From: Monocercomonoides exilis
Taxonomy: Eukaryota; Preaxostyla; Oxymonadida; Polymastigidae
Assembly (NCBI GenBank): GCA_001643675.2
Contig: LSRY02000018.1
Span: 806,001-870,000 of the forward strand
Direction of reading: 5' to 3'
Length of the DNA: 64,000 nt
Below are positions 36,522 through 47,967 of this stretch, piece by piece. The translations under genes were made by a program, and so were the position numbers. Under the pieces are notes generated by a model, which saw nothing but the letters and a program-made list of their open reading frames with translations, ran no database searches and had not been told where the DNA came from. The stretch's first letter is position 1. The number at the start of each line of letters is the position of its first letter.

Positions 36522-36609
36522 CCATTCAGCTTGAACTGTTCACAATTGGGTGTTCATGAAAGGGTTTTTGAAGTGATTGATTTTTCTGTCTGTTTGCTTT
36601 GTTTTTCAG

Positions 36610-36892
36610 TTGCCAAGCGATTTCCAACATTGTTTGAAGAAAGAATCTGGATTCAACAAAACAATTACCACGCTCAAGCAAGTCGGTTCATTTCTTTGAT
36701 TTGTTTTCTTCTTTCTTCGTTCGTCTTTTTCTTTTTCTTTTTCTTTTTCTCCAAAACTGTCACTTCAATTGACTCTTTCCTCTCAAAATTCAGTTCGTTC
36801 TCAATCGCATCTTCTGATCCTTTTTGCACAAGTTTTGTGGTGAGAAATATCCAAGTCAATTGTTTTATAGTGATGCAGATGGGATATTATGA
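36610..36892 (+). other. Two exon-like pieces downstream of the low-complexity gene
   Basis: After an acceptor (TTTTTCAG, 36602-36609) the frame reads LPSDFQHCLKKESGFNKT and on to a possible donor at 36682. After a second acceptor at 36831-36832 it continues FCGEKYPSQLFYSDADGIL and a TGA (36890-36892). The composition is that of a folded domain, unlike the surrounding low-complexity sequence. I could not join it in frame to exon 36399-36521, which has its own TAG. It is either an alternative 3' end or a fragment of a separate gene. Confidence 0.4.
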
Positions 36893-37367
36893 ATGAATGC
36901 ATTTTGATGTTAATATGTCATCAAAGAATCGATTTTCCATTTGATTTTCAAAGACCATTTTTGAAATGAGAAAAATCAATGCTCTTGGTGAAGTCAATGA
37001 AGTCAAAGCAACAGGCATTGCATCCATCACTTCCGCTGGGCGAGAACAAATTCTTTCTCTCAACTTCATTTTTTCTTTAATAAACATCCAAATGTCCGGG
37101 AACAAAAAATGAAATCATCATTCATTTTGAGAACTTTCACAAAACCCATTCAGTTGATTTTCTTTCCTTTTTCTTTTTCAATATCCTTTTTTGGATTTGA
37201 CATTTCAAATAAGTTATTGTGAAATACCTTCTATTCCAGTGACTTTATTGTTTTCTGTTCTTTCTAACTTTAATACAATCTTTGAACAGATGTTTCCTCA
37301 CCAATATTCTCAATTTTTGTTTTCCTTTATGAAAAAAAGAAAACGATTGTTCCTTTTTGCTTGATTA
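36893..37367. other. Intergenic, left flank of the transposon
   Basis: About 475 AT-rich bases with no recognised gene or repeat. It ends with the TA target-site dinucleotide (37366-37367) of the transposon. Confidence 0.55.
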
Positions 37368-37403
37368 GTGTCATCTTTTTATTGGCACTTTTTTCTTTAT
37401 TGG
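37368..37403 (+). repeat. Left terminal inverted repeat of pogo-type transposon
   Basis: 36 bp beginning GTGTCATCTTTTTATTGGC; its reverse complement is found at 39342-39377 with one mismatch. Confidence 0.93.
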
Positions 37404-37442
37404 CACCAAAATTTTTTGAAATGAAAAAAAATTGAAAACACA

Positions 37443-39044
37443 TCAAAAAAAATCAAAACTCGAATCAATTACTCTTCTTTCTTTTCTTTTTCCATTTTCA
37501 CGTTCAAAGGGATCAAATTCTTCAGTTGTTTCATCGTCATCATTCTTTATTTCTCTAAGTGAACGAATCACAATTTTCTCCAAAGGCAATTCCACTTCTT
37601 CAATTTCCTTTTCTTTTTCTTCAATTTCTTCAATTTTCATCTTGTGTTTTTCATTATATTCATCCCATTCATCAAGAAGCTTTTCTTTTGTTATTTCTTT
37701 TCCGAAGAAGTCGAAACAATGAGAATGAGAAGGAATGAAGTATTGAGAAGACTGAGGAAGCTTCATCAACACAGATCCAGATCCATTGCTGAGGACTCCG
37801 CTGTTAATGAAGGCTTTTTTGATCACAGATGGTGTGAATGCTGTGTGAAGGGTTTGTGGTAACACATCTGCAACAGCTGTTCTTTTTGAAGATGAGGAGG
37901 TGGATGATGGAGAGCTGTAATTGTTTGATAGCTCTGACTTCAATACTGCAAGTACGCCTCTGTCCGGCGGCTGCGATATGTGCGTGGTGTGTGGAACGAA
38001 GGTGACGACATCAATTTCGGCTTCCTTGAACTGTCTCCATATCGTCGGATCTGCCCGCGATGAGTGTGAATCCAGGAGATGAAGGCAACGGTGAGTTTCT
38101 TTAAGAATTCGCTTTCTTCTGTCAATGATAGCTGGCAGCAGAACTGTTAAGGCGTATTTTTTGAATGACGTTTTATCCATCCAGCCGTTTGTGTTTGGCC
38201 AAATGTCAAGCGACAGCATCAACAGTGTTGTCAGTTCTTTCGGAAGAGTTGCTCTTGGCCACAGCACGACAGACGGAAGAGAGAAGCCATCAGCAGCTAT
38301 TCCAGCAACGAGAGTGGCATTCGGAATCCGTTCGGCAGTCTTTTTGAAACCAGCTTGTTCATCTGCGGGATGAACAACAACGCCACGTGTAGAAGTTGGA
38401 ATGCGAAGCGAAGATTCATCTATGTTGAAGATTAATTCCTCGAAATATTTGTTTACATCGTGTAGCACTTGCAATTCCGTATACCACGGCTTTAGGACTT
38501 TCTGACAAGATGCTGCAAGTCTGTTAATATCAACTTGCTTTGGCAGCGAGGACTTCAATTCAGGATGGCGCTTTATGAATGCGTGAACCGTCTTCAGAGT
38601 GACTGTCTTTTTCTTCTTTTCTTCATTTTCTCCTTCTTCTTCACTATCGTTAATTATATTTTCCATCTAAATACAAATTAATATTCAATTCAAATAACAA
38701 TTGCAAACCAGATCACGCGCTTTTCGTAACGAGAGGCTTGTCCCAGATCGAGATTCAATTATGACTTCTTCCAAGAATTGCTTTTCTTTTTCACCGCTGA
38801 TAATTGGTGGATGACCAACTTTTGCAATCGGCCTGCCGTTTTTTATGGCTTTAACTGCGTGCTCCAAAGATTTTTTGCGGATTCCACCATATTAAACACC
38901 GTCGACCAGCCTGACAACATTGTCATTAACAATGTGCGCAATCCTTTCTAATCTTGAACTGTATTTTCTGTAATGGAATGTAGACATTGCTTCCTTCAGC
39001 CGCTTCTGCGCCGCTTCAGCTTTCTTCTTCACTAGTAATTTCAT
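37443..39044 (-). pseudogene. pogo-type transposase (HTH + DDD), 42-nt intron, one in-frame TAA
   Basis: Exon 1 39044-38709, intron 38708-38667 (GTTTGC...TTTAG, 42 nt), exon 2 38666-37443. Exon 1 has a basic N terminus and an HTH region (KKSLEHAVKAIKNGRP, VGHPPIISGEKEKQFLEE). Exon 2 has the DDE_1-type catalytic core: IFNIDESSLRI (first Asp), LHLLDSHSSR (second Asp) and ISQPPDRGV (third Asp, about 35 residues after the second), then an acidic tail. A TAA at 38894-38892 (codon 51) interrupts exon 1 between LVDGV and YGGIRKK. Everything after it is intact. Either the copy was killed by one nonsense change, translation starts downstream, or the codon is read as Gln (see findings). The enzyme would cut and paste the element at TA sites. 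Confidence 0.85.
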
Positions 39045-39341
39045 ATATATATAATGGGTAATGATCGTTAATAAATTTTTTTATTTATTAATTCTCATTA
39101 AAGAATTTAAAATTAATATTTAAATTTTTGAATGAATTAGAAATATTTACAAACCTTTGTGCAGTCCAATTTCTCACGAAAGCTCAATGGAAGGACTTGA
39201 ACCCACCCATTTCCCCCCATGAGAAATTGGATTTCTTTCAAAATACAAATCTAAAAATATTTGACATTTGCATTTAAACAAAAAAATATTTTTTAAAATA
39301 TCATTTGTGGGTCAGATTAATTTTTATTTAAAAAAAAAGTT

Positions 39342-39377
39342 CCAATAAAGAAAAAAGTGCCAATAAAAAGATGACCC
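39342..39377 (-). repeat. Right terminal inverted repeat of pogo-type transposon
   Basis: 36 bp, inverse of 37368-37403; next to a TA dinucleotide. Confidence 0.93.
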
Positions 39378-39379
39378 TA

Positions 39380-39776
39380 TTATCATCCTTTTCTCATATT
39401 TGTTGGAATGTTCGCAAACACCTTTTAATTTAGTAATAACATTTTATTCCATATCCATTGAGAAAGACAAACTCATCAACGTAATAAAAGTGTGTGTTCT
39501 TTTTTAAAGAATCTGTTGAGCATTCTTGTTATTATTTGAATTTCAAACTAATGATTCAATAGAAGTTCAAATGGAACAATCTTTTCATTCAACAACAATG
39601 AACCGTTTTTCGTGTGATTTTTTTAACTATCAAAATAATGATATTGGTTGAAAAATACACAATTGAAAAATAAATCAGAAATTTTTCTTCTCACGAAAAG
39701 AAAATATGGTTCGAAACAAAATACCCATAACAAAAATTGTTTGTTCTCGATTCTTAATTATTCATTTTTTTTCGAA
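39380..39776. other. Intergenic; 5' flank of eIF4A-like gene
   Basis: About 400 AT-rich bases between the transposon's right TA duplication and the eIF4A-like start. No gene or repeat seen; it presumably holds the promoter of the eIF4A-like gene. Confidence 0.5.
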
Positions 39777-41194
39777 ATGGCAACAACGTGTGACTATTTG
39801 TTATTTCTTTCTTTATTCACATTAATTATTTTATTTGGTGAAATATTCCGTTCATTGAACTTTGGGAAATGTTCTCATCACCAAAAAAAATGTTCTTCCT
39901 TTTAGAAAACAATCGCCATGTCCTTCACCTTCTCCCCCGGTTCAGCGTGTTGCTTTGACGGGAGGGGACAAGGAAATTGAGGAAACTTCGCATGAATTGT
40001 GCAAAACATTTGAGGAAATGCATTTGAAGGATGAATTGCTTCGTGGAGTTTATTCATATGGCTTAGAGACTCCATCACTTATTCAGCAAAAAGGAATCCT
40101 TCCAATTGTTAGAGGACGTGATCTTCTTGCTCAAGCCCAGTGTAGAACAGGAAAAACAACCGCTTACTCAATTGCTTGCTTGCAGAAAGTTGATCCTTCT
40201 TACCACTTCACACAAGCGTTGATTCTTGCTCCGTTTTGTGAACTTGCAATGCAAACGCACAATGTTTGTTTTTTTCAAATGTATTTTGATGATATTTTTA
40301 CATGTGCTTTTAAAGATGATTTCAAAAATAGCGAGATTCATGAAAGGACTCAACATTTTGAGAGTTGTTGGTGGAGAAGCTATTAGCGAAACAGCAAGGA
40401 AAGTTGCTGAAGCTCCTCAACATATAATTGTTGGAACACCTGGGAGAGTGGCGCATATGATTCGTTCTGAAATTCTTGATGTTTCTCATCTGAGAATCTT
40501 TGTGCTCGACGAAGCTGACGAAATGCTTTCTCAAGGGTTTAAGGATAAGATTTTTGATATCAACTCAAATTTGCCGAAAAATACACAAACAGTTGTGATG
40601 AGCACAATTATGCCCCAAGAAATTATCGAGATTACTCGCCAGATTCTAAACGATCCTGTTCAAATTTTGGTTCCTCGCGATGAGCTCACACCTGACGGGC
40701 TGCGCCAATTCTATGTGGCTGTTGAAAAAGAAGAATTCAAAGAGGAAGCACTGTTCGACCTTTACGATTCGATCCAGGTTGCACAATGTGTCATCTTCTG
40801 CAACTCCAGGCGCAAAGTGGACTATATCACTGAAGATCTTCGGAGCAGAAAGTTCACAGTCAGTTCGATTCACGGTGCCATGGAACAAGAAGACAGAAAC
40901 CGTATTCTGCAAGATTTCAAAGATGGGAAAAACAGAGTGCTCGTTACAACAGATTTGTTGTCGCGTGGCACTGAAGTTCAGCAGGTTTCGCTTATTGTGA
41001 ACTATGACTTGCCGATGGAAAAGGAGTCATATATTCACAGAATTGGCATATCAGCCCGTTTTGGAAAAAAAGGAATTGTCATCAATCTTGTCACAGAAGA
41101 AGATGGACAGATGCTGAAAGACATTCAGGAATTCTATGGAACAAAAATGGAGGAAATGCCAGCTGATATCAAAGAACTGCTGCAGCTGAAATAA
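39777..41194 (+). CDS. eIF4A-like DEAD-box protein with degenerate helicase motifs, 3 exons
   Basis: Model: exon 1 39777-39787 (ATGGCAACAAC), exon 2 39906-40263, exon 3 40316-41194; introns 118 and 52 nt, in phase, 415 residues, TAA. It aligns end to end with eIF4A. The Q motif (GLETPSLIQQKGILP), TPGR and LDEADEMLSQGF are intact. Other motifs have changed: motif I AQCRTGKT (normally AQSGTGKT), Ia APFCEL (APTREL), III STI (SAT), V SRGTEVQQ (ARGIDVQQ), and VI HRIGISARFG (HRIGRGGRFG, losing the arginine finger). eIF4A unwinds mRNA 5' leaders in cap-dependent initiation. With these changes ATP hydrolysis and RNA unwinding are doubtful, though the frame and introns are intact. It is probably a divergent paralogue or early pseudogene, with the real eIF4A elsewhere. 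Confidence 0.88.
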
Positions 41195-42529
41195 AAGAGA
41201 AAATGGTGAGAGAAAGAAGGAAAGGGAAATCTCAGCTATGTGAAAGGAAAGAAATGAGAAAAGAAAAAGATGAAGAATTGATGAAGATGAGAATGAATAA
41301 AAGGCAAATAAGTGAATGAGTGTTGATAGAAGAGAGAGAAATCAAATGAAGAAGAGATGAAGAATTGTTGAGGAAATTGTTTTGTTTGCTTGATACTTGT
41401 TGGAAATTGGATGAATTCTTCATTCAAATTGATCAAAATGGAAATAATCATCTGAAAAGAAAAAGAAAGAAATAAAAACCATCAGAGCCCTTTCTTTTCA
41501 TTCTCTTTCATCTTTCTTCAACACAACTTTCAAAGGACAAGAATCACAAACTGGAAATGGGTTTGTAGAAGATAATGATCTGAAAAATTAGAAGGCATAA
41601 CTCACAAATGCCAATCAGCCACTTTTCATTCTCATCTTCGGTTTTCAAACAACTTCCTCATCAGTTGCCATCATTTCAATTCTTGATGTCAATAAAGAAG
41701 ATGAATGACAAAAGACAAAAAGATTATTCAACATATTGCGTTATCAAAAGTTTTTCAACAGTTTTTTCTCATATTCAAGAGTGAGTTTCACACATTTCTT
41801 GATTTTATCTTTTTCATTTCAGAAAATCCAATTTTTTGGTTTTTTATTTGATGACGGTACAATATTTCATCTTTGAAAATACGAATGTTCCAAAAACAAA
41901 AAAAATGTTTTCTTTAGATTTTTTCAAAAGCATGAGTCATTTCCAAAGATTAGCATCCTATTTGACATTTTCTGTGTTTCATTCATAAATGTGAATCCTC
42001 TTCAAACAGAGGTGGAATGTGATAGAATTCCAAATGAAAAGAAATAAAAAATATGAAAGCAACCAAAAGAGAAAAATTTAATGAATAAGAAAAAAATAAA
42101 ACTGAACTTCTCCTAAATGTTTTTCCTTCTCTCACTCTTTTCTGCTGATCTCATCGTTCAATAAAGTCACAGCGATACTGCGATATAAATGATTATTATT
42201 ATTATTAAAACTTATTGATACTTTCACTATTTCGTTTTGATTTGATTTCTAAAACTTGTCTGTGATGTTTATTTTCTTATTTTGTTTTTCATGTGGAAAA
42301 AAAAAAAACTTTTCATGTTGTTATAACATGATTGAATATTTTTTATTAGTATTTTTTCCACTTCTTTTGCAAATGAGATTTTGTATATAGGTGGAATAAC
42401 GTTTTCAAAAAAATGAAACAGCTATTTCACCCACATTTTATTTTGATGAGAACATAATAAAGTTTTTGACAGAAATAAAAGTATATCTGCTTTGGGGCGT
42501 AGAAACTTTAAGCGTTGAAAATTTGTTGC
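41195..42529. other. Intergenic region, 1.3 kb
   Basis: AT-rich sequence between two plus-strand genes. No coding-like frame, tRNA or repeat family recognised. Confidence 0.55.
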
Positions 42530-44951
42530 ATGCTTAAATGGAATAAAGATTTTAGAGCAGGTTAGAAACAATGTTTGTTTTCATTGATTTTTGAATTATT
42601 TTTTTATTTAATTATTTTGTTTTGCAGAAGTTGAACAATTTTTGGATGATGTACGATTCTTTTATGCAGAAACTCAAAGAGCTTTGCCAAAGAAGCTGAT
42701 TGAAAAATTGTCAAGTTTTCTTTCTTCCCAATCTCCAAATTGCGAGAAATATCCTTTTAAACTTTTGCGAAGGGCAATCGTGGAATGTAACAATAAGCAA
42801 AATGAGCTTCAATTGCTTCTCAATGGATTGGTGTGCGTACTGAAGCACTGCTACAGTTTGACGAAATTTAGACATGATGATCCTGCATTCGAAATTCTTT
42901 TAAACCTTGACTTTCCCAAGTTGATTGAGGATATGTTAATATATTTTTTCAATTTGCAACAGAAATCATTTAACGAAGCGGTTCCTGTTATTGAGCTTCT
43001 GTTTCGTGTTGTTGCATATGGAAGGATTTTCAGCGAAATGAGAAGAGGCGCACAAGAGCAGATTGTTTTATTCAATTTGGACAAAGCATTACCAGAAAAG
43101 CAAAATGAAGATAAATTGATACTGGCAGATGAATGTTTGTTCCATTTATTTGCAATGAATTCGGAACCTTGGTCTTATCAGAGATTATTGAGTTTGCACA
43201 ATGAAAATAGTTGCTTTTTTTCTTCTTATTTTACATTTTTTGTTCTTCATATACTTATACAGGTCGAATTTTGTTGGACAACAAAAAAATTTTGAAAAAG
43301 CGAATATTTCACGTTCTCAAGCAGCATGGCGAAAGCAAAAGCGAAAGACTGAGCTTGTCGGGGTTTTCAAAAGGGATGCTATTGAGGTTGGTGTTGTGCT
43401 TGGACAATGCGATTCGAAAGAAAGACAAGGAAGAACGCATTGAGCAGGAGCAAAAGGAATATGATGCGTTATCACACGAGTGGTCTAATAGGAGGGAAAA
43501 GAAAAGTTTTCTTGACGGATTGTATGGCTCAAAATCTCCGTACATTGAGGATGAAGAAGCATTTGGAGATGTTGCATTTGATACAGCCTGTGACGCGCTT
43601 TGCTGTTGGTGCGAATGTGTTTGTGGTGATGGAAAAGAGTGCATTTGCATCAGAAATGAAAAAGTGAGAGAGGCAGTGAACATGAAATGGGGAAAGGTGT
43701 GGCGTGACGTTCATAAAATGATGAAGGACAGTGCGATGAAGACGCTCGAACTGTGCTGCTTTGGGAAGAAATATCTCGGAGAGAGAAGAGACATCACAGA
43801 CGGAGAGAGCAAAGTGGAAAAGTTGAAAAGGAAGAGACGGTCAAGATTTTTGAATCTTTTTTACAACACTGAGATGATTCGCAGCATTGTTGCAGTTGCG
43901 CACATTAATCAAAACAAAGACAATGATGAAAGTGCAATGAAGCTTCTTTTTGCAATAATTCGTTCGGGATGTAACGAAGGAAGAAGCAAAGTGAGGGATA
44001 TGCTTTCTGGAGTTGTGTCGACCATTTGCGAACTTCTGATGAGAGGGAAATATAGCAGAGATTACAAATATCGGACATGGCTGTGTTTTGTAGGGGATAT
44101 GATACAAACAACAATCACTCGGCCTTGTTTTGGGTTCATGCAGAAACCGCTGTATGGATACTTTGGAAGGATTAGCCCTGTATTCTTTCAAGCGGACATT
44201 TCTGCGCTTCGAGATATGCTTGAAGAAGAAGGGTACGGAGACCTGTTGAACGCAATTTCTATTTCGAAGTACCGCACGCAACCGCCGCTTACAGAGGTCC
44301 CATTTTTGTGGTACGAACTGATTAGCAACTTTGTCACACTGACTCGCAGCGAGGCTCTCTCATTGAGCAATCGCACTGTTGTGAGGGAGAGGTATGCAAA
44401 CGAAGATTTCCTTGGGCAATCAAATTCGTTGTATTTCTATAACAGAAAAGTGAAATTTGAAGAATTGGATCCTTATTCATCAGTTTACAGCGATTCATCT
44501 TCATTCTCCGAGTTGGAGATATCAAGTGATGAAAGTGACTACTCCATCCTTTATTATTGGTATGATTATTTCAATGCCTATATAGAAACGATGTTGTTCA
44601 ATGAAGAAGAAGAGGTCAGATGGGTGCAGGAGCCAGATGGATTGTGGAAAAAGAAAATGGAAAGGGTGATTCCCTTTTTTGATTGTAATTACTCCAGCAG
44701 ATTTTTCAGTCACAAACGTAAATATCGGGCAAAGCACAAGTGGAGACGGGTGCAGACGAACAGAATGAGGAAGCGAAACAAAGGAAAAGTGCTGAAAAAG
44801 ATGAAGAAGGAAAAAGGATTTCGAGAAATAGGGAAGAAAAGAAAGCAGAGAAGAGACGATGCGAAGTATGAGATGAGAACGGAAATGTGGGAACGTGCAC
44901 TTCATGAGCTTTCAGATGAAGAACACCCAACTGATCCATATGAGTTTTCTG

Positions 44952-44982
<31 letters not shown>

Positions 44983-44986
44983 GTGA
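42530..44986 (+). CDS. Unrecognised 778-residue protein, 3 exons, basic/acidic C terminus
   Basis: Model: exon 1 42530-42560, exon 2 42628-43209, exon 3 43263-44986; introns 67 and 53 nt, phase-consistent, TGA stop. The N-terminal part is helical and reminiscent of ARM/HEAT-like repeats (KLLRRAIVECNNKQNELQLL, AVPVIELLFRVVAYGRIF). A Cys-rich patch (ACDALCCWCECVCGDGKECI) lies about one third of the way in and could bind metal. More helices follow (KLLFAIIRSGCNEGRSKVRD), then an acidic Ser patch, a strongly basic segment (KHKWRRVQTNRMRKRNKGK, a likely nuclear localisation or RNA-binding stretch) and a poly-Glu end. I do not recognise the family; intact frames and introns argue that it is a real gene. 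Confidence 0.8.
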
Positions 44987-46168
44987 AAAGGAGGAAGAGA
45001 ACGAAGATCTTGGGAACAGTTATCAATAAAAACAAAAGCGGATTTGCAGAAGAGAGCTTGTGAATGATGCAAAAAGAAATTAACTCGTTTATTTTGGCTG
45101 GTTTGATATGTGAAATCTATTGAAGAGCAACGCATTGTTTGCATAAAATTTCAACATTGTTAATTATTTCTGGTGTAAAGAGATTAATATTTACGAAAGT
45201 TATTGTTTACGTTTATGAGTCATAGCTGATATTTTAAAGGTTTTTTTTTATATGTTTTTTTCATTGTTTTTTCATCAGTTTTTAATGGAATTCTGAAAAT
45301 GATGGAGAAGTTGCTTTATGTTTCGGTGTCTGTTAATTATTTATTGTTTCTCTTTGTTATTCACAAATTTTTGTTTATCGTTTTCCATTGGCTTTGTATG
45401 TTAATCATTTGAACAACATGCATTTTGTTCTATTTTTGAAATTTTCCATTATTTATGCATGAAAAAAAGATTGTTACGAATATTGCATAATCGATTGATT
45501 TTTTAAAATTCGGAAAAACAATTTGAAAGGTTTTCCGCACTTTGAATTCGTTGTTATGTAGATTGCGATAATGTTGAAGTGAGTTTTAGTGAGAACTTGT
45601 TCATTCATGAGGGGAAATATATGTTAAAAAACTTTTATTGAAGATCTTTGCTCAATTCAACATGATGATCAAACCCAAATAATAAAATAATTAATTAATT
45701 AACTCAATAATAAATAAAATAGTTAAATCAAAACCAGATCTTTTTGATTTATTATCAATTGTTTGAACTCAAATCAATCTTCAGGAACTTTTTTTCAAAA
45801 GAATGGTTCATTGTTGACTATTTTTTTTTTTAATTTTCATTTTATTTTATTTAAGTTTTTGTTTTAATTGTGTGATGAATTATTAATTAGTTCTTTGTTC
45901 AAAAAAAATCCACCTTTTTTGAATGAAATAAAAAATGAATGCAAATTATTAGATTAAAAAAGAAAAGAATTGGTGCAAAATAAATTGAAAAAGTTAATTT
46001 TATGTTGTTTTTTTCAAGAGTCCTTCATTTTCCAAACTTTTCAAATAAACAGTCGAAATTTATTGATCTTATAATGAAGAAAAAAATTTGACTATTTTTT
46101 GGTTAACTGTGACTAAGTTGGGAGGTTATTTTTGTTATGAAAAATTTTTTTCGAAGTATTGATTATTT

Positions 46169-46232
<64 letters not shown>

Positions 46233-46500
46233 AAGTTATTTTTCCTTCACATGGATTTTGCAGATAATTGTCAATAGACAATAAGCTTTTAATGAATACA
46301 TGACAAAGAAATCTGTAAACGGAGTAATTTATTTTCTGTATTCATTCATTAATATTCAAAGTTAATTTTTTGACAAGATTTTTCTGAGATAAAGATGATT
46401 TTTATAAAAACAATCACCTCTTTGGAAAATGCTTATATTACCATTTATTTCATTCAAGAAATGAAAATGCTTTAAAGTGAGAAATGCTTTAGAAATTAGT
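44987..46500. other. Intergenic region with 57-nt poly-T, left flank of TIR element
   Basis: About 1.5 kb of AT-rich DNA with no coding-like frame. It contains an uninterrupted T run at 46174-46230 and ends at the outer boundary of the long inverted repeat. Confidence 0.6.
46174..46230. repeat. Poly-T homopolymer, about 57 nt
   Basis: Uninterrupted T run about 270 bases outside the left end of the TIR element. Confidence 0.95.
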
Positions 46501-47487
46501 GAAAATACGGACTTTCAAGCTTTTTTTTTTTTGCACAAAGCATGAAAAGATTGTTTCACTCACTTCTTAATATAACTTTATCAGATTTTAAAATAGATTT
46601 GATTTTCATATCCGTTTACAGGCATCGTTGAAATCAAAACATGAAGTTCTCAAATATTTCAGGAATGTCAAAAAATGGACCCATTTTTGTTGTGTTTTTT
46701 TACTCAAAAAGTCAGTGTAAAATGCATATTTTTTCAAATGAAAATCCCTGAAGTGAAATATTTTTCCATATTATGTTAAATAATATTGCAACAGATGAAA
46801 ATTTTACATTTTGCACAAAAATCCTTATTAATAGCATTATATCATTTGCGATTCACCGTATCTTAACCTTAGACACACAACTTGATTCGACACGTCAGAG
46901 ATATGGTATATCAGCTATAGATCCATCTCGATAAAGATCAATCAATATTATTTATTTATGTGTATCTGATGGCTGTTATCATCTTGTTTAATAAGTTGGA
47001 ATAAACAATGATAATAAGATAGAGATCGAGAGTTATTGCTTATATTCTTAGGGGTTTATCATGATTAGATTTTCAGTGATGTTCTATAAAGAAGGAGTTA
47101 TTGATAGGAGTTAATCGATATGTATCTATAGCTGATATATCATATGTCCAAGTAGGAGATTAGCTAAAAGATTAGCTGAAAGTGTCGAAGATGGAAATAT
47201 TAGTGTGAAAATTGTGTGTTATCGTTGATGTGATCGCAAATAAAAATAATAGATTAAGTTTTTGCTTCATAGCAAATGGATCGGAAGAAGATATACACAA
47301 CTGTGGAAGAAGCGAAGGCTGCTCAACAGAAACAGATTATACAGTTTCAGGAAAAACGTAGGGAAGAAACTAAGTATTACAACGAACATGTATCTGAGAA
47401 ACAGAAGAAATTGATTAAGTTATTGAGGAGAAAGGTTATCGAAGATGATGAGCAGTTAGATGAGTTGATGGAAAAAGTTAATGGTTA
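46501..47487 (+). repeat. Left long terminal inverted repeat (about 987 bp)
   Basis: Inverse copy of 50675-51660. It includes a leader with palindrome-like GATATACC/AGCTATAG stretches (about 46910-47150) and the small gene at 47276. The inner boundary is at ATGGTTA (47481-47487), after which the two sides diverge. Confidence 0.93.
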
Positions 47488-47506
47488 TTTGCATACACCA
47501 GGTTGA
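47276..47506 (+). CDS. Small charged helical protein encoded in the left TIR
   Basis: 76 residues beginning MDRKKIYTTVEEAKAAQQKQ and rich in Lys/Glu/Gln, predicted as one long helix or coiled coil. The last six codons (YLHTPG) lie in the unique interior. The upstream 250 bases are also within the repeat, so both copies have the same promoter. The N-terminal pattern (Y.T.EEAKAA, then a YYN element) resembles small basic proteins I associate with large-DNA-virus and Polinton-like elements, but I cannot name a family. It could be a DNA-binding or regulatory protein of the element. Confidence 0.7.
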   Translation: MDRKKIYTTVEEAKAAQQKQIIQFQEKRREETKYYNEHVSEKQKKLIKLLRRKVIEDDEQLDELMEKVNGYLHTPG

Positions 47507-47967
47507 TTGGGCAAATTGTGTAAATTGATGAAATATAACAGACTACACACATTTGTTGTACCGTAGATTGTATCAAACAATGGTCACGGTGGCATTATGG
47601 TGGATTGTCGCATTGATGTTTTTCACTTGACTTGAGTGTTATTTTGGTGTATTAAGCTTTCAAAAGTCTAAACTGGTAAACAGGACACCGAATTGTGGCA
47701 ATATCAAAGACTCAGCTGAAGGGAAATAATTGGTTGAATCTCCGTGCTGGGGGCGTGTCCTGGTGTTCAGGTGTCCAGGATAGTTTTGTTTCATCTGAAG
47801 TGAGCTGTAAACATGCCATTTCTGCCAACATGAGCATTTTCCCCCTAATTTTTTATGATTTTGAAGGTTTTTATTTCATTTCGACTGTATCATCATTTTG
47901 CCACATTGCCACATGGTATGATTGGTGATATATAACAGTTGGCATACACTTTTGTATCGTTTGTGTC
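47507..47967. other. Element interior, non-coding
   Basis: About 460 bases between the left-TIR gene and the 3' end of the primase-helicase relic. Base composition is less A/T-biased than the host intergenic DNA. No gene recognised; possibly an origin or a 3' region. Confidence 0.45.

Larger units (their letters stand above)
37368..39377 (-). mobile_element. pogo/Tc1-mariner-type DNA transposon, 2010 bp
   Basis: Complete element. Its inverted repeats (37368-37403 and 39342-39377) are 36 bp and differ at one position near the tip (GTGTCATC against GGGTCATC). Both ends are flanked by TA (37366-37367, 39378-39379), the target duplication typical of Tc1/mariner/pogo elements. It contains one transposase gene on the minus strand. 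The well-kept termini suggest a fairly recent insertion. Confidence 0.93.

Noticed and set aside
39181-39240. tRNA-like T-arm (reverse complement GGGTTCAAGTCC)
   Set aside because: No matching T-stem, acceptor or anticodon arm could be built; it lies inside the pogo-type transposon.
47695-47928. 77-codon plus-strand frame in the element interior
   Set aside because: It has no recognisable features and no homologous counterpart; it is probably chance.
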